Assembly: GCA_028683385.1 (NCBI GenBank)
Contig: JAQUIJ010000001.1
Span: forward strand, 62,001-126,000
Direction of reading: 5' to 3'
Length of the DNA: 64,000 nt
DNA from: Prolixibacteraceae bacterium
Lineage (GTDB): Bacteria; Bacteroidota; Bacteroidia; Bacteroidales; Prolixibacteraceae
A program made the position numbers and the translations under genes. Shown here piece by piece: positions 26,331 to 35,671 of this stretch. Numbering within the stretch: the stretch's first letter is position 1; every line of letters begins with the position of its first letter. Below the pieces are notes generated by a model that saw nothing but the letters and a program-made list of their open reading frames with translations, was not told the DNA's origin and ran no database searches.

Positions 26331-28025
26331 ATGATAAAAAGAATTCAACGCATTGCCGCTCTGTCGGTTTTAGTAGTCACAGGTGCAGCACAACTATCAT
26401 TCGGGTGTACTAATTTTTTAATTACAAAAGGTGCATCGGTTGATGGTTCAACGATGATTACATATGCTGCTGATTCACATACGTTATATGGTGAATTGTA
26501 CTTTCAGCCAGCCCAGGATTTTCCAGCAGGCGCCTTACGCGACATATACGAGTGGGATACCGGTAAATTTTTGGGACGAATTCCTCAGCCTGCTCACACA
26601 AACAGCGTAATAGGAAATATGAATGAATTCCAGGTCTCCATTGGTGAAACAACTTTTGGCGGACGCGAAGTCCTTTTCAAACAATCGGGTGCCATTATGG
26701 ACTACGGTAGTTTAATTTACGTGGCATTGCAACGAGCCAAAACTGCCCGCGAAGCCATAGAAGTGATGACCAGTCTGGTTGAAAAATATGGATATGCCAG
26801 TGAAGGCGAATCATTCTCAATTTCGGATCCGAACGAAGTCTGGATTATGGAAATGATTGGAAAAGGTGAAGGTGAAAAAGGAGCTGTTTGGGTTGCCCAA
26901 CGTATTCCCGACGGTTACATCAGCGGTCATGCCAATCAGGCACGCATCACAACCTTTCCGATGAACGATCAGGCCAATTGCCTTTTTGCAAAAGACGTTA
27001 TTTCGTTTGCCCGCGAAAAAGGATGGTTTGATGGAAAAAACACAGAATTTAGTTTTTCTGATATTTATGCACCGGTTGATTTCAGCGGAGCGCGTTTCAG
27101 CGATGCCCGTGTTTTTGCCGGGTTTAACAAAGTGTACTCCGGAATGAAACAATACGAGGAATATGTTCTGGGCAATGTAAAACATGCCGGTGAAAATAAA
27201 TTTCCATCGAACAGGATGCCATTGTGGGTAAAACCTGATAAAAAATTGAGCGTTCAGGATGTAATGGGCATGATGCGTGATCATTACGAAGGAACTGCTC
27301 TGGATATGACCAAAGACATTGGCGCAGGTCCGTTCAAACTACCATACCGCTGGAGGCCACTTACGTTCAAAGTTGATTCGGCAAGTTATGTAAACGAACG
27401 TGCCATTTCAACCCAACAAACCGGATTTTCGTTTGTAGCTCAATCTCGGTCGTGGTTGCCTAATCCGATTGGTGGAATACTTTGGTTTGGTGTTGACGAC
27501 ACTTACAGTACCTGTTACGTCCCGATGTATTGCGGAATTACACAAATTCCTGAATGTTTTAAAGTTGGAAATGGCGATCTGCTTACTTTCTCTGAAACAT
27601 CCGCCTTTTGGACATTCAATGTCGTTTCAAACTTCGCCTATCTGCGTTACGATGCGATGATTCCTGATGTATTAAAAATTCAGAAAAGTTTGGAAGATAA
27701 ATTTGTAGCCTATACTCCAAGCGTTGATATGGCTGCTCAAAGTCTATGGAATTCAGGAAAGAAAGCAGAAACACTTCAATTCCTGACTGACTATTCGGTA
27801 AATCAGGCCAATGGAATGACTAAAGAATGGAAAAAGTTATCTCAGTTTCTGTTCGTAAAATTCATGGATGGAAACATCAAGAAAGAGAAAAACGGAGTTT
27901 TTGAGCGGACTGAGACAGGAATGCCCCAAAATCCCGATCAACCTGGTTACCCTGACTGGTGGAAGAAAGTAATTGTTGATGGCACAGGCGATCACCTGAA
28001 AATGATTGGTGAACCAAGCCATTGA
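26331..28025 (+). CDS. C69-family dipeptidase
   Basis: A 564-residue exported N-terminal-nucleophile hydrolase. The signal peptide ends just before C26 (QLSFG-CTNFLITKGASVDGST), and the freed Cys is the expected nucleophile, so signal cleavage and activation would be the same event. IGETTFGGRE, YGSLIYVALQRAKTAREAIEVM and FSISDPNEVWIMEMIGKG match PepD-type enzymes. Length is typical for the exported Bacteroidota form. It probably cleaves dipeptides in the periplasm. It is divergent from the S41 peptidase gene with 295 bases between; TATATTTG at 26297-26304 is a possible -7 element. Confidence 0.9.
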   Translation: MIKRIQRIAALSVLVVTGAAQLSFGCTNFLITKGASVDGSTMITYAADSHTLYGELYFQPAQDFPAGALRDIYEWDTGKFLGRIPQPAHTNSVIGNMNEFQVSIGETTFGGREVLFKQSGAIMDYGSLIYVALQRAKTAREAIEVMTSLVEKYGYASEGESFSISDPNEVWIMEMIGKGEGEKGAVWVAQRIPDGYISGHANQARITTFPMNDQANCLFAKDVISFAREKGWFDGKNTEFSFSDIYAPVDFSGARFSDARVFAGFNKVYSGMKQYEEYVLGNVKHAGENKFPSNRMPLWVKPDKKLSVQDVMGMMRDHYEGTALDMTKDIGAGPFKLPYRWRPLTFKVDSASYVNERAISTQQTGFSFVAQSRSWLPNPIGGILWFGVDDTYSTCYVPMYCGITQIPECFKVGNGDLLTFSETSAFWTFNVVSNFAYLRYDAMIPDVLKIQKSLEDKFVAYTPSVDMAAQSLWNSGKKAETLQFLTDYSVNQANGMTKEWKKLSQFLFVKFMDGNIKKEKNGVFERTETGMPQNPDQPGYPDWWKKVIVDGTGDHLKMIGEPSH

Positions 28026-28157
28026 TTTTATAATATTGATTGAATATTTTAGAATGAAGTAAGTGGTGAATTGAAAACTTTTATTACTTTTGCGCCACAT
28101 TTCCGCAATCTCTTACTCATTGATTTGATGTAATATTGCCACTAAAACATAAAAAAA

Positions 28158-28508
28158 ATGGATTTAATTAAAGTAGCAGAAAATGCGTTTGCAGTTGAAA
28201 CAAAAGTACAACCGCAATTTAAAGCCGGAGATACCATTACCGTTCATTACAAAATTAAGGAAGGTAACAAAGAGCGTATCCAGAACTACCGAGGTGTAGT
28301 TATCCAGGTAAAAGGAGAAGGTGTTACTAAAACATTTACTGTTCGTAAAATGTCAGGAAACGTTGGTGTAGAAAGAATTTTCCCTCTCTATTCACCATTT
28401 ATTGACCAGATTGAATTGAACAAAAAAGGTATTGTTCGCAGAGCAAAACTTTATTATTTACGCGAACTTACTGGCAAAAAAGCCCGTATCAAAGAAAAAC
28501 GCGTATAA
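28158..28508 (+). CDS. rplS: 50S ribosomal protein L19
   Basis: The 116-residue product shows the whole L19 pattern: [53 protein letters not shown] and [25 protein letters not shown]. It lies at the interface of the ribosomal subunits. In many bacteria it follows rpsP-rimM-trmD, but here it stands alone. A strong terminator follows, and TACTTTTG about 60 bases upstream (near 28086-28093) is a possible -7 element. Confidence 0.98.
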   Translation: MDLIKVAENAFAVETKVQPQFKAGDTITVHYKIKEGNKERIQNYRGVVIQVKGEGVTKTFTVRKMSGNVGVERIFPLYSPFIDQIELNKKGIVRRAKLYYLRELTGKKARIKEKRV

Positions 28509-28529
28509 GAAGATATTTTCTTTTTGCAG

Positions 28530-28560
28530 AGAGGTTGGTTCGAAAGTTCCAACCTCTTTT
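28530..28560 (+). terminator. Terminator of rplS
   Basis: AGAGGTTGG pairs with CCAACCTCT around a 10-base loop and is followed by TTTCGTTTC. It lies 22 bases after the rplS stop. Confidence 0.75.
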
Positions 28561-28695
28561 CGTTTCATCCGATCAAGAACAAGATACTCCATCCATCAAA
28601 GATCAGAAAACAGTAGACGGGATAAAACAAAGAGCACCTAAACGCATAAGCTCCCTAGTCTAGTCAATTACCATTTGGGTACGAATAAAGAATCA

Positions 28696-29391
28696 TTAAA
28701 TTGTTCGGCGGTGACTTCGCTGGAAACAATCGACCTGATTGCATAAATCGCAGGTATAATCCCTGAAAGAAACATCAGCTCCAAGTCCAATAATTCCACT
28801 GACAGATTTAATCGGATGCATCAGAGCCGAATCGGTGAGCCTGATTCCGCAACAATTGGTAGGAAAAAACGAAAAAAGCTTATGCTGATCGGCTACATTC
28901 CATTTGCAATAGCCAGGACTATAACGATTGGTAATCTGCAAACCTTCAGAAAATGCCATTCGCTGAATATCTGCCTGTAATAAATCAGTGGCTGATTCAA
29001 CGATAATTGAGCCCAACAAATCAAAAACATAGCCTAAAACAGGGTCATCGCCCGACAATAGTTCTTGCGAACGACTGCTTATTCTTTCGCCTGCGGTGCA
29101 AATAAAAAAAGCTACTGAAGTAGCATTCCTCAACTCTTTTGCCACAGTCTTACCAACTCCAAATTCAAGTCCTTCAACCAGAATATGATTATTATTTGTT
29201 GAAAATTTACAATTCTCTGAAACGCAGAAAGCTCCACGAATATCGCACAGCGATTCGGCTTCCTGAATGGCTTGAGCAACATACTCGCCAAAAGGTTCAG
29301 GAAGATCACCTTCCGGAAATCCGAGCATGGACGATAAATATTTAACGTCTATAGTTAGTTCGCTTAGCGAATAGGAAATTTCACGGATCAT
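28696..29391 (-). CDS. MetH-type activation domain protein (stand-alone cobalamin reactivation)
   Basis: This 231-residue protein matches the AdoMet-binding activation domain of cobalamin-dependent methionine synthase without the rest of MetH. The core ITNRYSPGYCKWNVADQHKLFSFF corresponds to the 'R.SPGY..WP...Q..LF' that binds SAM, and ALMHPIKSVSGIIGLG is the typical end block. In MetH this domain re-methylates cobalamin that has been oxidised. A cysteine-rich tail (CDLCNQVDCFQRSH) is extra. ATG at 29391 is used since the longer frame would start with TTG. It follows the homocysteine methyltransferase and corrinoid protein genes. Confidence 0.87.
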   Translation of the reverse strand: MIREISYSLSELTIDVKYLSSMLGFPEGDLPEPFGEYVAQAIQEAESLCDIRGAFCVSENCKFSTNNNHILVEGLEFGVGKTVAKELRNATSVAFFICTAGERISSRSQELLSGDDPVLGYVFDLLGSIIVESATDLLQADIQRMAFSEGLQITNRYSPGYCKWNVADQHKLFSFFPTNCCGIRLTDSALMHPIKSVSGIIGLGADVSFRDYTCDLCNQVDCFQRSHRRTI

Positions 29392-29515
29392 GAGGCACAA
29401 AAATTTTCGAATCGTTTCTGATAGAATTAAATTTGAGTGTGATTTGTAATTTTAGCCGGAAGACCGGAGTCCGGAGAAAACTTCGGTCATCAGACTCCTA
29501 TCTTCCAACTCTTTT

Positions 29516-30400
29516 CTACAAACTCTTCACCACATGACGGACTTCACAGATATGGTCGGGAGTTGTACCGCAACAACCACCGATGATGTTTGCGCCTGCC
29601 TCCACAATTTCTTTTACCCGGGCAGCCATATCATCGGGCGATTCGGGAAAAGTAGTTACGCCATCATGATAATGTGGCATTCCGGCATTAGCATGAATTA
29701 AAATCGGAACAGTCGCATTTACCAACCTGATTTCCTTTACAATGCCAATCATATCGGCAATTCCGTTTCCGCAATTTGCGCCAATTACTTTGGCGCCGGC
29801 TTCTACAAGCGCTTCGGTCATTTCGGTAGGCGAAATCCCCATCATGGTTCGATATTCGCCCCCAATGATTTTATCGAAAGTCATGGTGCAAATAACTTCA
29901 CAGCGTGTATTTTCCCTGGCAGCTTTTACGGCGATGCGGGCCTCTTCCAAATCAGTCATGGTTTCAATCACAATGGCATCGGCACCACCAGCTTCAAGTG
30001 CGATGGATTGTTCCTTAAAAGCATTGTAAAGTTCACCTTCGGTAACTTCTTCCATTATAAGCAGCTTGCCTGTTGGGCCAACCGAGCCTAATACAAATCG
30101 GTCGGTTCCGGCGGCTTTCCGGCTGATTTCGGCTGCGGCTTTGTTGATTTCGAAAACACGACCTTCCAAACCGTAATTTTTCAGCTTGAAATAACTTCCG
30201 CCAAAGCTGTTTGTTTCAATCATATCAGCACCCGCATCAACATAGCTTTGGGCAATTCCAAAAACATCGTCAGGTCTCGAAATATTCCATTCTTCGGGGC
30301 ATTCGCCAGGCTGCAACCCTTTTTGCTGAAGAAATGTTCCCCATGCACCATCGGAAACCAGCACCCTACCCTTTTGTATTTCCTGAATTATTTTGCTCAT
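29516..30400 (-). CDS. Homocysteine S-methyltransferase domain protein
   Basis: A 294-residue zinc TIM-barrel matching the N-terminal domain of MetH. It opens with RVLVSDGAWGTFLQQKGLQPGECPEEWN, has MIETNSFGGS, and the three zinc cysteines lie in GANCGNG and GGCCGTTPDH. It would move a methyl group from a methylated corrinoid protein to homocysteine. The gene upstream (72 bases away) encodes such a corrinoid protein. Betaine- or S-methylmethionine-type activity is possible for the family, but the neighbours favour a cobalamin route. ATG at 30400 is chosen over a TTG at 30406. Confidence 0.88.
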   Translation of the reverse strand: MSKIIQEIQKGRVLVSDGAWGTFLQQKGLQPGECPEEWNISRPDDVFGIAQSYVDAGADMIETNSFGGSYFKLKNYGLEGRVFEINKAAAEISRKAAGTDRFVLGSVGPTGKLLIMEEVTEGELYNAFKEQSIALEAGGADAIVIETMTDLEEARIAVKAARENTRCEVICTMTFDKIIGGEYRTMMGISPTEMTEALVEAGAKVIGANCGNGIADMIGIVKEIRLVNATVPILIHANAGMPHYHDGVTTFPESPDDMAARVKEIVEAGANIIGGCCGTTPDHICEVRHVVKSL

Positions 30401-30472
30401 AATCAATATTTAAAGGAGAAACCTTAGTAGTAAAAATTAAGATTTAATCTTGATATAGAATACGTTTTATTT

Positions 30473-31141
30473 TTAGGCGATTTTGGTATTCAGAAACTCC
30501 ACAACCCCTTGTGGATCGGGAGAATAATTATCGGCTCCGATTTTTGAGCAGAATTCTTTATTGACTGGCGCGCCACCAATTGTAACCAAAGCTTCGGGCA
30601 AAGCATCTTTGATTTCTTTTGTAATTTTCTCCATACTTGCCATCGTGGTAGTCAATAAAGCAGACAAACCAACCACCGCGCCCGGATTTTCTTTCAACGC
30701 AGCAATAAATTTATCAGAACCAACATCGGTACCCAAATCAATTACTTTGTATCCATTCCCTTCGACCATCATTGCAACCAGATTTTTGCCAATATCGTGC
30801 AAGTCGCCCAAAACAGTTCCGATAATAAAAGTTCCTTTTTGCTTGGCTGCACCCGATAAAAAATGAGGTTTTAGGTGAATCATTGCCGTACTCATTGCCT
30901 TGGCCGACATCAGCACCTGTGGGACAAATACCTTATTTTCCCGAAACTTAACACCAATTCGTTCCATCCCGGGCATCAATCCCAATGACAAAATATCCTG
31001 AGGATTTATTCCTTCTTCCAAAGCCTGGCGCGTAATTTCATCGGCACCTTCCTGTCCTTTCATTTGAGGTGGGTATGGCGAGGCGAGATTGATTTTGCCA
31101 AATTCAACACATTCAGCTAGTTTAGTTAATAATTCGTTCAT
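30473..31141 (-). CDS. Methyltransferase cognate corrinoid protein
   Basis: This 222-residue protein has an N-terminal helical cap (about 1-90; GLMPGMERIGVKFRENKVFVPQVLMSAKAM) and a C-terminal B12-binding Rossmann domain with TVLGDLHDIGKNLV (D113-x-H115-x-x-G118, H115 being the lower cobalt ligand) and GLSALLTTTM. This is the layout of MtaC/MtbC/MttC-type proteins and of the MetH B12 module. It carries the methyl group for the homocysteine methyltransferase encoded next. The methyl donor's own methyltransferase is not in the window. Confidence 0.9.
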   Translation of the reverse strand: MNELLTKLAECVEFGKINLASPYPPQMKGQEGADEITRQALEEGINPQDILSLGLMPGMERIGVKFRENKVFVPQVLMSAKAMSTAMIHLKPHFLSGAAKQKGTFIIGTVLGDLHDIGKNLVAMMVEGNGYKVIDLGTDVGSDKFIAALKENPGAVVGLSALLTTTMASMEKITKEIKDALPEALVTIGGAPVNKEFCSKIGADNYSPDPQGVVEFLNTKIA

Positions 31142-31364
31142 ATTTTGGGGTTATCGATTTTTAGTGTTTCAAAAGTACTCGCTGCGAATGCAATAAAAAA
31201 TAGTATCTTCTTTTATAAAGATGTAAAAATATACGAGAAAACACGACTTGCATAGCAAACATTAGGATGCAATGCCCAACCAACCTGCTACTATTGAAAA
31301 CTAAATTTACAAGTAGCTTCGGTATTCCAATCCGGATAAAGAACTATGTAATAAATTTATGAAT

Positions 31365-31411
31365 TGTGATTCTGTAATGCCTATCGTTAAATCAAGCAAT
31401 ACAGAATCACA
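31365..31411. terminator. 12-bp inverted repeat after the DUF1080 gene
   Basis: TGTGATTCTGTA (31365-31376) is exactly mirrored by TACAGAATCACA (31400-31411). The stem can extend by three more pairs past one mismatch. It lies 12 bases beyond the DUF1080 stop, so it probably ends that transcript, though the T tract is poor. Confidence 0.5.
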
Positions 31412-31422
31412 CTTACACAGTT

Positions 31423-32061
31423 TTACTTTATTTTTTCAATCCAGATGTTGCGGAACTGAATTTTACAACCTTCAGCCTGCAAAGCAATTGCTCCTTTAGT
31501 CAGCGAACAATTGGTTGCACTGTTCTGAGGCAATCCGTTCACTTTTATTTCAATGGTATTACCTTTACAAACGATGTCGTAGCTGTTCCATTCACCAGCT
31601 GGTTTTTCGTTTGAAGGATTTACTTTTGGAACAGCCGGTTTATCTTTTTCAGTTGATACATATTCCTTTCCTCCAATAGTAGCCTTCTCACCTACGCCAT
31701 GAACTACAAAATCGCCGACATTTAGGTGTTTAAGGTTAGCCTGATAGTGAGTTACCCAAATTTTGTCGGGACCGGTAACATGCAGCATAATTCCACTGTT
31801 TACCTCATTTTCAGGGTAACGCCATTCGACATGCAGCCGGTAATTCGAAAATTCCTTTTTTGTTCTCAGGTAGCCTACTGGAATTCCAACGGTTTCAATT
31901 ACACCGTCTTTCACATAGAAAAATTTATTCAGATCTACCTTAGGATCATTTACATAAGCATACCAACCAGTCAGGTCTTGCCCATTAAAAAGCGACTGTT
32001 TCTTCTTTGCAAAACTGACAACAGTCAAAAGCATCATTACTGAAATAAGTATAGTCTTCAT
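31423..32061 (-). CDS. Exported DUF1080 (3-keto-disaccharide hydrolase domain) protein
   Basis: A 212-residue protein with signal peptide MKTILISVMMLLTVVSFA and one DUF1080 concanavalin-like domain: SLFNGQDLTGWYAY, DGVIETVGIPVGYLRTKKEFSNYRLHVEWRYPENEVNSGIMLHV and GEWNSYDIVCKGNTIEIKVNG, ending in GAIALQAEGCKIQFRNIWIEKIK. Members act on or bind 3-keto sugars, and the single-domain exported form is common in Bacteroidota. No oxidoreductase partner lies nearby, so the exact reaction is open. Confidence 0.87.
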   Translation of the reverse strand: MKTILISVMMLLTVVSFAKKKQSLFNGQDLTGWYAYVNDPKVDLNKFFYVKDGVIETVGIPVGYLRTKKEFSNYRLHVEWRYPENEVNSGIMLHVTGPDKIWVTHYQANLKHLNVGDFVVHGVGEKATIGGKEYVSTEKDKPAVPKVNPSNEKPAGEWNSYDIVCKGNTIEIKVNGLPQNSATNCSLTKGAIALQAEGCKIQFRNIWIEKIK

Positions 32062-32216
32062 TGGTTTTGTGTTTTTATTCGGGATAAAAGTAAAAAAATT
32101 ATTTTAATGCATTTTTACATCTAAGCTTGGTCGAAGACTCTGACCGGGCGACTTCCTTCCCATTAACCGACAAGATAAATTATTGGTCCGAATTGTATTT
32201 TTCAGCCGTCATTTTC

Positions 32217-32472
32217 TCAAAAAATCGTTAGCATTTCCTCATGGTAAGTTGCATTATTCATGCAGTACCAATTCCGTTTTGCCTCCGGAATTAATGGGTT
32301 TAATTCGTCCGCTTGGTCTTCCCAAGAACGCAATCGAACTAATCTGGCTAGAATTAAATTACTGAAAATAAATTGATTGAAATATCGACTGCGTTCTTCA
32401 TCGCCGTTCTGCAAGATGCTGGGAACCTCGTTTGTAGAGTGACTCCACATATTCCATTAATTGGATGAACAT
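32217..32472 (-). pseudogene. Possible degenerate coding remnant or repeat unit
   Basis: The minus strand shows protein-like text split between frames. A 24-codon frame from the ATG at 32472 to a stop at 32398 reads MFIQLMEYVESLYKRG and on; the next stretch in a second frame gives ILARLVRLRSWEDQADELN, and a third gives FLGRPSGRIKPINSGGKTEL. None forms a whole gene. This 475-base gap between the DUF1080 gene and tRNA-Lys otherwise holds nothing I recognise. It could be a frameshifted gene or a dispersed intergenic repeat. Confidence 0.3.
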
Positions 32473-32494
32473 ATTAAATGGTTCATCAATAAAA

Positions 32495-32528
32495 AAAGAG
32501 TTACAAGATTTAAACCTTGTAACTCTTT
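32495..32528 (-). terminator. Terminator of tRNA-Lys
   Basis: AAAGAGTTACAAG and CTTGTAACTCTTT are perfect complements around a short loop. On the minus strand the stem is followed by a run of seven T. It starts 10 bases past the tRNA 3' end. Confidence 0.85.
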
Positions 32529-32537
32529 GACTTTAAG

Positions 32538-32610
<73 letters not shown>

Positions 32611-32784
32611 AATCGGCGACAAAAGTAACAGATTGTTTGTCATTTTCAAAAAAACAGGCCACTAAATCCGGATTTTATTTATTGATGGGAATTAGCCCAA
32701 ATAAATCAGGGGAAATCAAAGTCGAAACGGATAAACCATACAATCGGTCAACTATTATTAAATATTATTTGATACCAAAGTCTA

Positions 32785-32815
32785 TTGATTTAACGTTATC
32801 GAAATAATACCTTTG
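32785..32815 (+). promoter_or_regulatory. Bacteroidota-type promoter of the MgtC/DUF4010 gene
   Basis: TTG at 32785-32787 and TACCTTTG at 32808-32815 are 20 bases apart, an exact fit to TTG-N20-TAnnTTTG. Transcription would start near 32822, which rules out a TTG start codon at 32813 and supports the ATG at 32837. Confidence 0.7.
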
Positions 32816-32836
32816 TTTGTTAACTTAATAGTCGAT

Positions 32837-34117
32837 ATGGAGATTTTGAATCACATACCTGAAGGTTTCACCAAATTCATTTTGGTACTGATCTTTTCCT
32901 TACTTATAGGTTTGGAACAAAGGCGACACCACATTAATGAAAGTGAAGATCAGCTTTTTGGTACAGATCGTACATTTACGTTTATCGGGTTGCTTGCCTA
33001 TGTATTATTTATTGCTGATCAGGTAAACTACATCCCCTTTCTGATTGGATTTGCGTTAATCGGGATTTTACTTGGAATCCAGTACAATCATAAAATCAGT
33101 CAAAATGGGAAATATGGATTAACCAGCACGATTCTGGCTCTCCTTACCTATTGCATCCCCATCATGGTTTTCACGCAACCAGTGTGGCTGGTTTTGTCGT
33201 TTATTGTAGCCATCCTAATTCTTACCGAACTCAAAAGCCATTTCATCACCATAACAAAGAAAGCTTCGGAAGAAGAGTTTATTACACTCGCAAAATTTAT
33301 AACCTTTAGTGGCGTTATTCTCCCACTTCTTCCTGAAACAAATATTTCAGCACAAATACCCATTTCGCCTTATCATCTTTGGCTATCTATTGTTGTCGTT
33401 TCAGGTATATCCTATTGCAGTTATTTACTGAAGAAATTCGTTTTTCCTGATTCAGGAATCATGCTTACAGGATTGTTGGGAGGAATTTATAGCAGCACCG
33501 CGACAACAGTGATTCTGGCTCGTAAAGAGAAACAAGGATTAGCCGGATCTCAAACAGTGTCTGCCATTATGATTGCCAACGGGATGATGTATCTTCGCAT
33601 TCTTTTCCTGGCATTCATTTTTAATGGTTCTGTTGCCAGGCTCCTGGCAATTCCTTTTCTGGCGCTCTTTTTGGTAAGTTTTATTCTTTCAAAACTAAGC
33701 TCGAAAAAGAAATCGGATAGGCTTGCTGATCCCGACTCAGAAAACAATCTTGCATCAACTAAAAATCCATTGGAATTTAAAACCGCTGCAATTTTCGGTA
33801 TTCTATTCGTTGTTTTTGCTCTGATTACTGATTTCGTAATGAAGACATATGGAAGCTCCGGAATTACAAACCTGGCCTACATGGTAGGAATAACCGATAT
33901 TGATCCATTCTTATTGAACCTTCTTCAACAAAAAGACGGAATTGGACAAATGACTGTTGTTCTGGCCATCATTAATGCAACAAACAGTAACAACCTGCTA
34001 AAAATGATTTATGCGATCTCTTTGGGGAGCACAAATATCAGGAGAAGCGTAATTCTAAATTTTTCGATTCTTATTGGCATCGGAATGCTGATATCTATAA
34101 TCTATTACATACTCTAG
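32837..34117 (+). CDS. MgtC/SapB family membrane protein with DUF4010
   Basis: A 426-residue protein with about eleven hydrophobic segments. The N-terminal part (FILVLIFSLLIGLEQRRHH, GTDRTFTFIGLLAYVLF) matches MgtC/SapB, keeping the 'IG.ER....' start and the R-T-F block. The C-terminal part has SGIMLTGLLGGIYSSTATTVILARKEK, the mark of DUF4010. Proteins of this two-part type are common; a role in ion or metal stress is suspected from MgtC but not shown. ATG at 32837 is chosen because the promoter covers the only earlier start. Confidence 0.85.
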   Translation: MEILNHIPEGFTKFILVLIFSLLIGLEQRRHHINESEDQLFGTDRTFTFIGLLAYVLFIADQVNYIPFLIGFALIGILLGIQYNHKISQNGKYGLTSTILALLTYCIPIMVFTQPVWLVLSFIVAILILTELKSHFITITKKASEEEFITLAKFITFSGVILPLLPETNISAQIPISPYHLWLSIVVVSGISYCSYLLKKFVFPDSGIMLTGLLGGIYSSTATTVILARKEKQGLAGSQTVSAIMIANGMMYLRILFLAFIFNGSVARLLAIPFLALFLVSFILSKLSSKKKSDRLADPDSENNLASTKNPLEFKTAAIFGILFVVFALITDFVMKTYGSSGITNLAYMVGITDIDPFLLNLLQQKDGIGQMTVVLAIINATNSNNLLKMIYAISLGSTNIRRSVILNFSILIGIGMLISIIYYIL

Positions 34118-34132
34118 TATTTCTAAAATATC

Positions 34133-35602
34133 ATGAAAAAATTTAAACACCAGCCCACAATCGCGTTTGCGTTACTAATTATAGCATTGTCGTTCGGATG
34201 TAATAAAAACGACTTAAATTTTGAAAATGGAAGTACTGGTTCAAGGGCAAACTCTGAGATTAAAGCTGAAGCACCTGTTATTACGCAGGAGGTGAATAAC
34301 TTCATCAAAGATGCCATGACTGATGTTTACTTGTGGTATAATTATTTGCCAACAATTGACACCAAATATGAAACTGACTCAAAGGCGTATTTTGAAAAAT
34401 TGCTGTATAAGGATGATAAATGGTCGTATATAACCGATAATGTTTCTGACTGGGAAAATAGCCTAAATGGAATTGAAAAAAGTTACGGTTATTCTTTGAC
34501 GTTTGGTGGCTTTGTGGATGCCAATGGCGCATCTACAGGCAAATACTTTGCAATCGTTGAATATGTGTATCCAAATACTCCGGCACAACGAGCAGGGCTT
34601 GTACGTGGAAGTATAATTACTCAAGTAAGCGGAAGCAGCATTACAAAAGACAATTATACTGACCTACTGAGTGGCGAAAACGTTTCGGTTACCAGAGGTG
34701 AACTAACGACTTCAGGAATCAAAAATTCAGATACTCTTTCGATGACCGCCGAAGTGCTAAATTTAGACCCTGTTATTTTGTATAAAGTCGTTGAAAAAGA
34801 TGGCCACAAGATTGGCTACTTATTTTATGCTCAATTTATTTCCAATTTCAATGGAAGTCTGCAAACTGCATTAGACTATTTTAGAACAAACCAAATAACC
34901 GATTTAGTAGTTGATTTACGCTATAATCCCGGCGGACAAATTTCAGCAGCCCAATACCTTTGCAGTTCCATTGCTCCGCTTGGCAATGTTACCGGATCAA
35001 AAACTCTGGTAACTTTCCAATGGAATGATAAGTATCAGGAATATTGGGTGGCAAATAAAGTTACCGATCAAACAACCGTCACTTTTGATAATTCGGTTCC
35101 GGTAAAACTTGGATTGAACAAGGTAACTATTCTAACCGGACCAGGAACGGCAAGTGCAGCTGAATTGACCATTACAGGTCTAAAACCATACATGAATGTG
35201 GCAATGGTTGGCGATACAACATATGGGAAATACACCGCTTCAATCACTTTGAAACCTGAAGATTTTTACACCAATGCTTCTTCATATGCCGATTTTAAAA
35301 ATTGGGGATTACAACCTATTGTGTTACGCTATGCAAATTCTGAAGGTGTTACCAATTTTGTGAATGGTTTTGCTCCGGATGATTTGGTTTACGATGAATT
35401 GTTGCCAGCCCAGCCTTTGGGAGATCTATCGGAACCGCTATTCAAAAAAGCAGTCGAAAACATTACCGGCGTTCCAATATTAGCGCTTAAAAGTGCCTTG
35501 CCAAAATTTAAACTGAAACAATTTGACCGGGGATTCTCAAAATTTGATCCCATAAAGCGAAATATGCCAATTGACTTCAAAAAGGATTTTATAAAACAAT
35601 AA
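34133..35602 (+). CDS. S41-family peptidase lipoprotein (CTP-like)
   Basis: This 489-residue protein has a lipobox ending at C23 (ALSFGC). A helical N-terminal cap (about 45-110; EVNNFIKDAMTDVYLWYNYLPTID) is followed by a PDZ-like region (EYVYPNTPAQRAGLVRGSIITQVSG) and the peptidase core: LVVDLRYNPGGQISAAQYL, GPGTASAAELTITGL (Ser nucleophile) and MVGDTTYGKYTA with the general-base Lys. It therefore keeps the Ser-Lys dyad, unlike the S41 protein at 24.5-26.0 kb. It starts 15 bases after the MgtC/DUF4010 gene and is followed by the CotH gene, so the three may be cotranscribed. Confidence 0.9.
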   Translation: MKKFKHQPTIAFALLIIALSFGCNKNDLNFENGSTGSRANSEIKAEAPVITQEVNNFIKDAMTDVYLWYNYLPTIDTKYETDSKAYFEKLLYKDDKWSYITDNVSDWENSLNGIEKSYGYSLTFGGFVDANGASTGKYFAIVEYVYPNTPAQRAGLVRGSIITQVSGSSITKDNYTDLLSGENVSVTRGELTTSGIKNSDTLSMTAEVLNLDPVILYKVVEKDGHKIGYLFYAQFISNFNGSLQTALDYFRTNQITDLVVDLRYNPGGQISAAQYLCSSIAPLGNVTGSKTLVTFQWNDKYQEYWVANKVTDQTTVTFDNSVPVKLGLNKVTILTGPGTASAAELTITGLKPYMNVAMVGDTTYGKYTASITLKPEDFYTNASSYADFKNWGLQPIVLRYANSEGVTNFVNGFAPDDLVYDELLPAQPLGDLSEPLFKKAVENITGVPILALKSALPKFKLKQFDRGFSKFDPIKRNMPIDFKKDFIKQ

Positions 35603-35671
35603 GGTAAATAGAAATTATTTGCCTTATTTAGTAGTTGATTAGCTTATGCTTAATTCAACTAACTTTTTCTA

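Noticed and set aside
26817-27284. 155-residue open frame on the minus strand
   Set aside because: It is antisense to the dipeptidase gene and shows no domain or spacing that supports it.
31142-31422. Cobalamin riboswitch before the corrinoid protein gene
   Set aside because: I looked for the B12-box and a large paired structure and saw only a simple inverted repeat that belongs to the DUF1080 gene end.
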